Of a stretch of 7,998 nucleotides of DNA, positions 1 through 5,799 are shown in pieces. Numbering within the stretch: the first letter of the stretch is position 1; every line of letters starts with the position of its first letter. This DNA comes from JANXQG01 sp037147235. Its GTDB lineage: Bacteria > Planctomycetota > Planctomycetia > Pirellulales > Thermoguttaceae. The notes beneath the pieces were generated by a model, which was given only the letters and a program-made list of their open reading frames with translations, had not been told where the DNA came from and searched no databases. The DNA lies in contig JBAWVO010000295.1 of assembly GCA_037147235.1 (NCBI GenBank), positions 1-7,998 on the forward strand. The letters are read 5' to 3'. The position numbers and the translations under genes are program-made.

Positions 1-310
1 CGCTGACAACGGCCTTTTCCGGCTTGGCCTTTTGCAATTCGCCCTTGAACTTATCCCAAGAGAGATAGTCCTTCCAGCCATCTGCCGAAGCTCCCGCAGC
101 GGCAAAACGCTCATCGAGAGCAGCGACCGCGGCCTTGGCCTGGGTCAGCGCATCTTGAACGTCGGCCTCAGTCAGCGTACGGAACTGCGGGGTGGGGACC
201 GCCGCGACATTCGCCGCTGGAGGGGGTAATTGTCCCGAAACAAGGTTCTGGGATCCGAGGGTAGCAAAAATAGCTACCACACCAAGACTACTCAATTTCA
301 GATCAAACAT
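1..310 (-). CDS. Secreted protein of unknown function (5' end only, 103 codons)
   Basis: This is the N-terminal part of a gene that leaves the window at base 1. The ATG (308-310) is preceded, 8 bases away, by a good AAGGAG ribosome site, which fixes the start. Residues 1-26 look like a Sec signal peptide: a short charged start, a hydrophobic core LGVVAIFATLG, and a likely cut near VSG-Q at 26/27. A Pro/Ala-rich linker (QLPPPAANVAAVPTP) follows. The next stretch, about residues 45-103, is charged and helical, with a DERFAAAG segment and a tryptophan pair (WKDYLSWDKFK). The layout suggests an exported or surface protein. I do not recognise the family, and the C-terminal domains that would decide its function are outside the window. 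Apart from a weak operator-like palindrome about 155 bases upstream, no convincing promoter is visible. Confidence 0.85.
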   Translation of the reverse strand, partial: MFDLKLSSLGVVAIFATLGSQNLVSGQLPPPAANVAAVPTPQFRTLTEADVQDALTQAKAAVAALDERFAAAGASADGWKDYLSWDKFKGELQKAKPEKAVVS

Positions 311-528
311 GGTCTAGCTCCTTCTGGTGGGTTGATTTCCGTCTATGCACATTACCTGCCTATCTTTCCTGGCCTTTTTAATCTTTTTACCCTGAAAAAT
401 CGGCACAGGCAGTTGCTTTCCCCTACTTTATCAGTTAAACCATAGGTACACAATCCGAGTCTCGCGTGAATTATTCACATTCGCACCTTGAGATGAAAGA
501 GTCAAAAAAAACGGAGAGAAAAATTAAT
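311..528. other. AT-rich intergenic spacer
   Basis: No supported gene lies here. The stretch is visibly richer in A/T than the neighbouring genes and contains T-runs such as CTTTTTAATCTTTTT near 372-388 and an A7 run near 504-511. It should hold the promoter of the minus-strand secreted gene. Open frames here have no ribosome site and no recognisable protein. Confidence 0.6.
466..478. promoter_or_regulatory. Perfect 13-bp palindrome, possible operator
   Basis: GTGAATTATTCAC has two 6-base arms around one central base. It sits about 155 bases upstream of the start at 310 and in the AT-rich spacer before the repeat element. Size and symmetry fit a dimeric repressor site, but a 13-mer palindrome can occur by chance and no second copy is visible. 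Confidence 0.25.
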
Positions 529-676
529 GGCTCTTCCGGTTCTGGGTGCGGAACGCGAAAAATTGTAGGGTGGGGAGAGCGCAGCGAGCCCCACCAATTC
601 CGTTGCGGTCCGCTTTTGGTGGGGCTTGTTTCACTCTCCCCACCCTACTTCTGCACCTAATAAAACCGGAAGAGCC
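529..676. repeat. 148-bp composite inverted repeat (MITE-like, dispersed-repeat core)
   Basis: Three nested pairs of inverted arms surround an 18-base centre. The outer arms are GGCTCTTCCGGTT (529-541) and its complement (664-676). The middle arms are GTAGGGTGGGGAGAG (565-579) and 634-648. The inner arms are AGCCCCACCAA (587-597) and 616-626. The middle/inner segment is the 'GTAGGGTGGGG..GCGAGCCCCACC' type dispersed repeat that I know from planctomycete and cyanobacterial intergenic DNA. The outer arms begin with GGCTCTT, as ISL3-family insertion-sequence ends often do. The flanks carry an imperfect direct repeat, AAAAATTAATG (519-529) and AAAAACTAATG (679-689), but the right copy is offset, so it is not a clean target duplication. 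No transposase is encoded. The right outer arm lies directly in front of the gene at 687. Confidence 0.8.
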
Positions 677-686
677 GTAAAAACTA

Positions 687-1562
687 ATGAGCAAAGCACG
701 CCCCCCCCTTCTTGTTTCAATAGTCTGGATTCTTTGTTGCCCTCTGGTCCTCGCGGGCGAGCAGGGAGCGCAGTCCGTCGAAGTTTCCTGGGAAACCGAC
801 TACCTCCATGCGATGGATGCCGCCAACCAGCAGCGGAAGATGCTCTTGGTTTTCTTCCACAACCCCGATGATCCGCAATCGCAACGACTCCAGCGCGAGA
901 CCTTGAATAACCCGGAAGTGCAGCAGAAGTTGCGGGAGGAGTTGGTCTGCCTCCGCTTGCCACAAGATGCCAAGGTCACCTTGGAGGGCAAGGAGGTCGT
1001 TTTATTGCAGCATACAACGCTGGTCGAAATGTTGGGCCGGCCGGGCATGGCGATCGTCGATTTCGTCCATGCCGATCCCAAGCTGCACGGCTACATCGTC
1101 AGTGTCTTCCCTTTGACGGGCAGCATGTTTTACGGTCCAAAGGAGATGAAGGTGATTCTCGATTTGCCTTCCGGCACTTTGACGCAGCGGACCCTAATCT
1201 ATGCCGTACGAACTCATCCCGAGAAGCCTGCTAGTGCCCTTGGCTGTCCGGATGAACGCCTGCTCATGGAGACCGAGAGCCACTCACAATATCAGGCCAG
1301 CATCCGTCTTCAGGGCCATCACGGCTGGGGCGGGCGATTTCCGCGGATAGCCGCCATGCTAGGCGGTTCGCCGCGGGAGGTCTGTGCCGAGAGTTGGCCG
1401 GGGCAGAATCTGGTCGAGTCGGCCATTGAGTGTGTTCGCTGTTGGCGGATGTCTTCCGGCCACTGGAGCGCGGTCCAGTCTCGCAATCGGGCCTTTGGCT
1501 ATGACATGAAACTTGGCACCAACGGCATCTGGTATGCCACCGGCATCTTTGCGGCGGACTAA
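687..1562 (+). CDS. Secreted thioredoxin-fold protein with C-terminal CAP/SCP-like domain
   Basis: The 291-residue protein starts with a signal peptide (about residues 1-23, core LLVSIVWILCCPLVLA). Residues 30-175 read as a thioredoxin-like fold: strand KMLLVFFHN (51-59), a helix, and a loop GRP (117-119) at the cis-proline position. The usual CXXC is absent; the equivalent site is HNPDDP, so redox activity is unlikely. Residues 186-291 match the CAP/SCP (cysteine-rich secretory protein) pattern: H199, HH211-212, a CAESWPGQNL segment with E235, SSGHW with H259, and a closing GIWYATGIFA. The domain pairing is familiar from planctomycete exported proteins; its function is unknown. There is no classical ribosome site. 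The nearest candidate, GGAAGAG (668-674), lies inside the right arm of the upstream palindrome. A run of eight C's covers codons 5-8. The stop overlaps the convergent gene's stop. Confidence 0.9.
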   Translation: MSKARPPLLVSIVWILCCPLVLAGEQGAQSVEVSWETDYLHAMDAANQQRKMLLVFFHNPDDPQSQRLQRETLNNPEVQQKLREELVCLRLPQDAKVTLEGKEVVLLQHTTLVEMLGRPGMAIVDFVHADPKLHGYIVSVFPLTGSMFYGPKEMKVILDLPSGTLTQRTLIYAVRTHPEKPASALGCPDERLLMETESHSQYQASIRLQGHHGWGGRFPRIAAMLGGSPREVCAESWPGQNLVESAIECVRCWRMSSGHWSAVQSRNRAFGYDMKLGTNGIWYATGIFAAD

Positions 1563-2419
1563 AGAGTCCCCACGATCTGGACAATCCTGCGGGCCACATC
1601 GAGTGCATGCCGGGCATCGTCTTCGTCGGCGGATTGCCCCTTGTGGATGATGGCGTTCCGCTTGTCATAGCTGGCGGACAGGGTGCCCCAAAAACCTTCG
1701 GGTTCGTCAAACAGCGAACGTCCCGCAACCATCCGCAACCCGCTGGTCATCTTGTGGCGGAGACCGAAGTCGAAACCTTTCAGAAAATCCCTTGTCCCCA
1801 CCCACTCTCCCGCGAGGCTCCCGTCCACAAGCGAACTGAACTTCCGGACAAAAGAGGAATCGATGACGGACCAGCACAGGAGTACCGCTTCACGGAATCG
1901 ACCGACGTTCATGGCATGTTCACCATCCAAGAGTGTTAGATCGGCGACGTCGGGTTCGTTGCCTGTGGCGAACATGCCCCGGACCGCCGAACCCAACTCT
2001 CCCACGCTGGCGAAGGCGGGCATCGGCAGTTGGTTTCGTTCATACTCTAAAACCGGGATCGACCATGGGGTGCCAGTACCGTCGATCATAAACCGGAATG
2101 GACTGAGCTGCGCCCGTGTGACTTCGAGAACCGCCGGTCGTGAGGCCAATTGACGATACCAGCGGAGAAGGCGGTTCGTGTGGCGTAAAAGACTTCTTGC
2201 CTGCTGAGACGCAATCTTCGCGGCAGCCTCTCCCAAGACACCATCGGCTGCATCAAAGCAAGACGATACGCTCGTCCGGATGAGAGCAGGTTGGCCTTCC
2301 GGAGAAAGATCGACTCGGACCTCCAGATGGATACTCTCGCCTGTTGGCGAAGCCACATACTCCCCGTCCGGAACGGCAAGATGGTGGGGCAAAGTAATGG
2401 TGACGCGTATCGCCGTCAT
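1559..2419 (-). CDS. HEPN-like protein with R-x4-H motif, unknown function
   Basis: The 286-residue protein starts at an ATG with an AGGA ribosome site 7 bases upstream. The N-terminal part (about 1-120) alternates hydrophobic and polar residues and looks β-rich (MTAIRVTITL, IHLEVRVDL). The C-terminal half (about 160-286) is helical: LLDGEHAMNVGRFREAVLLC, then a long helix, then YDKRNAIIHKG (251-261), then a final helix. R254-N-A-I-I-H259 fits the RX4-6H signature of HEPN-superfamily proteins, many of which are RNases in toxin-antitoxin and abortive-infection systems. No signal peptide or membrane segment is seen. It probably forms an operon with the 84-residue gene 41 bases upstream. The HEPN assignment rests on one motif plus helix layout; a non-catalytic HEPN-like protein is also possible. 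Confidence 0.85.
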   Translation of the reverse strand: MTAIRVTITLPHHLAVPDGEYVASPTGESIHLEVRVDLSPEGQPALIRTSVSSCFDAADGVLGEAAAKIASQQARSLLRHTNRLLRWYRQLASRPAVLEVTRAQLSPFRFMIDGTGTPWSIPVLEYERNQLPMPAFASVGELGSAVRGMFATGNEPDVADLTLLDGEHAMNVGRFREAVLLCWSVIDSSFVRKFSSLVDGSLAGEWVGTRDFLKGFDFGLRHKMTSGLRMVAGRSLFDEPEGFWGTLSASYDKRNAIIHKGQSADEDDARHALDVARRIVQIVGTL

Positions 2420-2460
2420 GATTTCCTTTCTGATAACGGAATCATTCCGTCACGACCGAC

Positions 2461-2715
2461 TCATTCCGCATAGACAATGCGGAGCCTCGTTTCAAATCCG
2501 TACTTTCGGGCGTAGTCGTGCAATTCTCCCAGGTACGGGTCCGTGATCTCGTCAACTTCCATGCCCATCGGCATGGAAACGTGCGCGATCAGCCAACCAT
2601 CCTGTTCAAACAGGTGGGCAGTAACTTGGCCACTCTCGCTCCGAAACGTGCCGCGGTAATTCCCAAAGAACCCTTCCAGCCCTTCGGCGACAACGGTATC
2701 GTTTTCAAAATGCAT
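2461..2715 (-). CDS. Small protein of unknown function (84 residues)
   Basis: The start chosen is the ATG at 2713-2715, preceded by AAGGA with 8 bases of spacing. An upstream TTG at 2766 would add 17 residues but has no comparable ribosome site. The protein is soluble and acidic, with an alternating β-like middle (VTAHLFEQDGWLIAHVSMPM) and a C-terminal helix followed by a strand (ELHDYARKYGFETRLRIVYAE). I do not recognise the family. It lies 41 bases upstream of the HEPN-like gene on the same strand with no terminator between, so the two are probably co-transcribed. A role as partner or inhibitor of the HEPN-like protein is only a guess from position. Confidence 0.7.
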   Translation of the reverse strand: MHFENDTVVAEGLEGFFGNYRGTFRSESGQVTAHLFEQDGWLIAHVSMPMGMEVDEITDPYLGELHDYARKYGFETRLRIVYAE

Positions 2716-2952
2716 ATTGAGATTCCTTTGCGATAGTGCCTGGACCCACAACGGCTGCTCAGGCAAGAGTCAATTCTACTTGAACCTGCCAGCGTTGCCA
2801 ATGGCGTTGCCAAAGGCCTTGAACTCGCCTCGGGAATCAAGACCATATCCAGACTCACGTCGTTCCTTCCGCCGAAGCCATTGGCGGGGATCAGGAAATC
2901 GGCATGAAGAACGATGAGAGTTCGATGAGTGGGATTGCAGTGCATGAGGTCG
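2716..2952. other. Intergenic region with a 12-bp tandem repeat
   Basis: No gene is supported here. The open frames on both strands are arginine/serine-rich, lack ribosome sites and match nothing I know. A short tandem repeat of GCGTTGCCAAWG occurs twice (2792-2803, 2804-2815). The promoter of the 84-residue/HEPN-like unit should lie at the left end. Confidence 0.5.
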
Positions 2953-2989
2953 CAAAAAACTAGAACGGGCCACCGTAATTGGTGGCCCG
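2953..2989 (-). terminator. Intrinsic terminator of the PEP-CTERM gene
   Basis: Read on the minus strand, a perfect 9-bp stem CGGGCCACC/GGTGGCCCG with a 6-base loop (2966-2989) is followed, after a six-base spacer, by six T's (2954-2959). It begins about 22 bases after the original, frameshifted-out stop codon of the PEP-CTERM gene (TAA at 3012-3014), which supports that stop as the ancestral one. Confidence 0.8.
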
Positions 2990-3011
2990 CTTGATTGCGG
3001 CAGTGCGGGGC

Positions 3012-3388
3012 TTAGTCTGGCTTGCGGCGTCGCCAACGGAAGCCTAGCAGCCGAGGGCGGCGGTGGCGAGGAGGGCGAAGGTGGAGGGTTCGGGGACTGT
3101 TTGAGCGATAACCCAAGTAGACTCGCGGTTCATTTGTGGACTAACGGTAAACCAACCTTTGCTTCCATACGGATCGCCATTCGCTCCTAGTCCCGCTGCA
3201 TACCAGATACCAGGCGACCCATTGATCCACTCAAGATACGCCACATGGTTCACATCCGGGTCGTAATTGAAACTCAGTAGGCCGTTCGTTTCAGCAAGGA
3301 GGAGTTGAGTAGGTGTTGCACTGAGACCGCTAAGCTGAGCTATAAAGAAGTATAGGAATTTTAATTTCCACCAGCCAGTATAAACCAT
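3012..3388 (-). pseudogene. PEP-CTERM surface protein, anchor lost by frameshift
   Basis: The open frame 3044-3388 encodes 114 residues ending in VPEPSTFALLATAALGC and an early TAG. PEP-CTERM proteins carry a C-terminal VPEP motif, a hydrophobic helix and an arginine cluster; they are exported and sorted by an exosortase. Here the helix is cut short. The rest of the expected tail, GFRWRRRKPD and a TAA (3012-3014), lies in the next frame. Adding one C on the minus strand near 3050 (GGCTGC to GGCCTGC) restores ..AALGLLGFRWRRRKPD. The break is therefore a single-base deletion or a sequencing error. The N-terminus (MVYTGWWKLKFLYFF..) is also poor: there is no ribosome site, the signal peptide is weak, and an in-frame TAG lies just upstream. 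The gene may be truncated at the 5' end as well. The region after about residue 40 is a Trp/Gly/Tyr-rich extracellular-type sequence that I cannot assign. Confidence 0.8.
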
Positions 3389-3549
3389 AGAAACTGGTGA
3401 CTAAAGGGTGTGCAGGCGGAGGGAATTAGAAGGTTGCCTTGAATGTGCCTATATTCACGTACTTCTTTTCCATCCGCCCCGCCCTACGAACCACAGGACA
3501 TGCAGATCGCGAGGCTGCGGTCGAAGCGGCAGCGGGTACTAGCTCGCCG

Positions 3550-4203
3550 CTAGTCGGCGATGGCTTTACGGATTCGTTCCATCGTGCTCCTGGGCATCCG
3601 TTTAGCGACTTCCGCTTTCAGCCAAGCACCATCCACGGCCTCAAGCACCAAAAATGTGCGAGGGGCACCGCCGGTCTTAAATTGCTGAGTTCCCGTTACT
3701 GCAAATACGTGATCGAGCAAAAGCTTTTTCCCATCAGCAAGATTAGCCGTCGGCATCTTCAAAACGAACCCCTTGATTATGCGGTGAAGTTCACCTCGGG
3801 CGTCGTAAAACTGCTCTTCAAACTTCACCAGCATTTCATTCTCATTGATGATGTTCGCGACGGTCGTGTCGAGCCGCGGAAAGCCTTCGAAGCGAGAGCT
3901 TTTCACTGCGCCAACATTGCCAACAGCAGCTTTTTCGAGGCACGACTGAGGCAGCGGAAGTTTGCCGGGAACCATCAAGGCGGGTGCCACGAAAGAGCCA
4001 TCCTTGATTGACTTTAGCTCACCCTTTATGCCCACATCATATTCTTTGAGATACTCAGCGAGCAACTGATCGGCTTCCTGGAGGCAGGCTGCGGCAGCAC
4101 GTTCCCTTATGTCATTTGTATTTTTGAAATTCGTCGCATCCTGGGCGATGGCCAAATTCACGACCATCAACGCGGAAAAAAGATTCAAAAAAAATACCTT
4201 CAT
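3550..4203 (-). CDS. Secreted protein of unknown function
   Basis: The 217-residue protein begins with a clear Sec signal peptide, MKVFFLNLFSALMVVNLAIA, with cleavage expected after AIA at residue 20. The ATG (4201-4203) has AGGA about 7 bases upstream. The mature part has an N-terminal charged helix (residues 28-58), a mixed α/β middle and a basic C-terminal helix (KRMPRSTMERIRKAIAD). Two cysteines (C40, C88) remain after cleavage. No catalytic motif, lipobox or membrane anchor is visible and I do not recognise the family. It lies upstream of the broken PEP-CTERM gene on the same strand, separated by about 160 bases, so co-transcription is possible but unsupported. Confidence 0.85.
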   Translation of the reverse strand: MKVFFLNLFSALMVVNLAIAQDATNFKNTNDIRERAAAACLQEADQLLAEYLKEYDVGIKGELKSIKDGSFVAPALMVPGKLPLPQSCLEKAAVGNVGAVKSSRFEGFPRLDTTVANIINENEMLVKFEEQFYDARGELHRIIKGFVLKMPTANLADGKKLLLDHVFAVTGTQQFKTGGAPRTFLVLEAVDGAWLKAEVAKRMPRSTMERIRKAIAD

Positions 4204-4678
4204 TTTATGTCCTGTAGTCGTTCACGGCGTTCTTAGTATTGTCGCACCTACCGAACGCCACGGCGGTAGGCCAACATAACTTCTTTGATTTTGATCTACG
4301 GAAGCAGCCCTGTCAACGCATCGCTGTCAACTACTCCCCATCCCCCACCAATGATAAAGAGATAATCCAGTTTCGCGTCTCGATCGATCGCCGGACACCA
4401 AACCCAACGGTTGTGTTAAACAATCCGGCCGCGGCATCCAGGGAGTCTGAGAGTACGGATAAATCGCTGTTCGATGCCCACTCGGCGTGGGGGGGATCGT
4501 ATTCTCTGTTTTTGGCAAATACGCAGGAGAGCCCAAGAGACGTGACGAAAAACCTTTTGTGGTAACGGGATATAAGGACAACGCCGAGTGGATTTCGCCA
4601 CGGCGTTTTACGCCAAGCGTTAGGCCGGTTAAGGCTCTCGGGTTTGGAGCAAGGCTCAAAATGGCCCTGGTTAGCCTG

Positions 4679-4710
4679 TGCCGTACCTGTGCCGTGCCGT
4701 ACCTGTGCCG
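4679..4710. repeat. Exact tandem duplication, 2 x 16 bp
   Basis: TGCCGTACCTGTGCCG occurs twice head to tail (4679-4694, 4695-4710) with no mismatch. The 7-mer TGTGCCG also precedes the first copy, so a partial third unit overlaps. It is non-coding as far as I can see. Confidence 0.9.
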
Positions 4711-4736
4711 CACTTGCCGTCCACTTCGGCAATGGC

Positions 4737-4754
4737 TACACTTGTGAAAGTGTA
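4737..4754. promoter_or_regulatory. Small hairpin/operator-like repeat before the SEC-C gene
   Basis: TACACTT and AAGTGTA form a perfect 7-bp inverted repeat around GTGA, 47 bases before the GTG start at 4802. It lies where the promoter or early leader of that gene should be. An operator or leader hairpin is possible; no clear -35/-10 pair is seen. Confidence 0.35.
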
Positions 4755-4801
4755 AATTGGGTCCGTAGGCAAGTTAGGCTTGTTGCGAAAGGAGTTACCC
4801 C

Positions 4802-5203
4802 GTGGGAGCCATTGCTGACGCAGTCGTAGCTTATGCCCAGCCGTTGTTTGATCAGACCGGCGGGGCCATCGACAAAATGAACCACGCGATGGTTATCGCT
4901 CAGATGTGCTGGAACCTTGCGCTCTTGCCAGGCGACAAGCAGGATGCAGCAATCGACGAGTTGAAGCCTGCATTGGAGATGACGGATGGGGATTTCGCCG
5001 AATTTCGGCGGCACATCATTCTTCCAATGATCCAGCGTCATCGCGAGATGTTCCCGGGAATGCATGTGCGCTCAAAGCAAACATCCAACATGGTCGGTGT
5101 CGTGTCTTCACCAACAAAGAAATACCCAGGAACGGGTCGCAATGCTCCCTGTCCGTGCGGGAGTAGACGCAAATACAAACTGTGTTGTGGCGTGCGGAAA
5201 TGA
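4802..5203 (+). CDS. SEC-C zinc-motif protein
   Basis: The 133-residue protein starts at GTG (4802-4804), supported by AAAGGAG seven bases upstream. Its C-terminus, GRNAPCPCGSRRKYKLCCG, is a textbook SEC-C motif: C117-x-C119-x8-C128-C129, the zinc-binding module first described at the end of SecA, where it contacts SecB and ribosomes. Residues 1-90 are helical (AVVAYAQPLFDQTGGAID, AMVIAQMCWNLALLPG, FRRHIILPMIQRH) and resemble short uncharacterised proteins that carry one terminal SEC-C motif. No signal peptide is present, so it is cytoplasmic. The role is unknown; the motif suggests a protein- or ribosome-binding adaptor. It appears to be a single-gene unit with no strong terminator after the stop. 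Confidence 0.93.
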   Translation: MGAIADAVVAYAQPLFDQTGGAIDKMNHAMVIAQMCWNLALLPGDKQDAAIDELKPALEMTDGDFAEFRRHIILPMIQRHREMFPGMHVRSKQTSNMVGVVSSPTKKYPGTGRNAPCPCGSRRKYKLCCGVRK

Positions 5204-5208
5204 TCTAA

Positions 5209-5469
5209 TTAGTGAAGCGTTGGTCGCGACGGGCCGACGGTGACGCGGGAATATCGGGCGTTGGCCTCGCGAGCGCGAGCGTCATAAGCTCTGAGCAGAA
5301 ACAAACCCAGTTCGTTGAGGTCGCCCGAGAAGAGAACGGTCACGGACCGGAGTGCTGAAAGAAATATCTTGCGTCCCATCTCCGGGTTCACCGTCCTTAT
5401 CGCGTTTTCTGTGCCGCACAGCGACCGCACCAGTAGTCGTCTCCCTTGATCGAGTACCCTCCGTGCCAA
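5209..5469 (-). CDS. Doubtful open reading frame, 86 codons
   Basis: A frame runs from a TTG at 5467-5469 to a TAA at 5209-5211, with an in-frame stop just upstream of the TTG and no ribosome site. Part of it (IFLSALRSVTVLFSGDL, then NELGLFLLRAYDARARE) has a protein-like hydrophobic/charged pattern. The end (VGPSRPTLH) and start do not. It lies next to the Rpn pseudogene and may be another decayed fragment, or a chance frame. I do not recognise it. Confidence 0.2.
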   Translation of the reverse strand: MARRVLDQGRRLLVRSLCGTENAIRTVNPEMGRKIFLSALRSVTVLFSGDLNELGLFLLRAYDARAREANARYSRVTVGPSRPTLH

Positions 5470-5516
5470 GTCGGATTACGGAGCCGCATTCGGAGCCATC
5501 CGGTCGACCGGAGGTC

Positions 5517-5712
5517 TTACGAAGACGTTCGGTTGCGCAGTCGGTTTTGCAGATTGGTGGTCAGCGATTCAAGCTGGGCAAGGTCCAATGCTCGTAGCTC
5601 CTGCTCCTCGCTGACAGGCGTACAGAGTATTGCCTGAAGCGACACGGTTCTCCGCGATACCAAACGTCCGTTTGAACGCAAAATCATTCGTGGGGCGAAT
5701 TCCAAGCGGCAT
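5517..5712 (-). pseudogene. Rpn/PDDEXK-family nuclease remnant (frameshift plus internal deletion)
   Basis: From ATG 5710-5712 one frame reads MPLGIRPTNDFAFKRTFG and then IAENR. This is the recognisable start of the Rpn (recombination-promoting nuclease)/PD-(D/E)XK 'transposase' family, which typically begins with a ..DPTNDFAFKKxFG.. motif. Near base 5646 the homology jumps to the next frame, VSLQAILCTPV, resembling the family's 'ISLLNAIL' helix. It then passes directly into SEEQELRALDLAQLESL.., which resembles the C-terminal tail (EQLRAL..LEQLE..) of these roughly 250-300-residue proteins, ending at TAA 5517-5519. The catalytic core is missing. What remains is about 35 N-terminal and 30 C-terminal residues joined across a large deletion and a frameshift. 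The identification comes from motif memory, not a search. Confidence 0.7.
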
Positions 5713-5766
5713 AAGGGTTCCCGGAAGAAAGAGGACGCAGTTCAAGTTTCGAGCCAGACGGGTGCC

Positions 5767-5775
5767 AGTATACCA
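5767..5775 (-). promoter_or_regulatory. Extended -10 promoter of the Rpn pseudogene
   Basis: On the minus strand TGGTATACT gives a TGn extended -10 followed by TATACT. Transcription would start about 48 bases before the pseudogene ATG at 5712. No good -35 box is seen, as is common for extended -10 promoters. It may be a relic that still fires into decayed DNA. Confidence 0.4.
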
Positions 5776-5799
5776 GAATTAGTGCCTGGCGAAAGTTGT

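Larger units (their letters stand above)
4204..4801. other. 600-bp gene-poor region
   Basis: No convincing gene is present. Several frames stay open for 60-130 codons on both strands, but their products have mixed composition and no recognisable domain, and starts lack ribosome sites. The right half carries a 16-bp tandem duplication and a 7-bp hairpin, listed separately. There is also a weak hairpin AACGCCG..CGGCGTTTT near 4580-4608. The left end should contain the promoter of the minus-strand secreted gene, and the right end that of the SEC-C gene. Confidence 0.5.

Noticed and set aside
466..660. Plus-strand frame containing GWGERSEPHQ
   Set aside because: This peptide is the usual translation artefact of the GTAGGGTGGGG dispersed repeat; the frame lies inside the palindrome.
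1264..1728. 154-codon minus-strand frame across the convergent gene ends
   Set aside because: It is antisense to the CAP domain and out of frame with the HEPN-like gene, with Pro/Ser/Arg-rich composition.
2589..3036. Minus-strand frames of 86-118 codons between the small gene and the PEP-CTERM gene
   Set aside because: They cross the terminator or run into the ribosome site and start of the 84-residue gene in another phase; no recognisable domain.
4327..4732. Long minus-strand open frames of about 130 codons
   Set aside because: Two frames overlap each other in different phases, neither has a ribosome site, composition is rich in Arg/Ser/Pro/Thr, and they cover the tandem repeat.
4402..4780. 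Integron attC-like core sites (GTTAGGC near 4619 and 4773, ACCCAAC and GTTAAAC near 4405-4425)
   Set aside because: The paired RYYYAAC/GTTRRRY sites are not at a proper distance or orientation, there is no stem-like complementarity between them, and no cassette genes or integrase are present.
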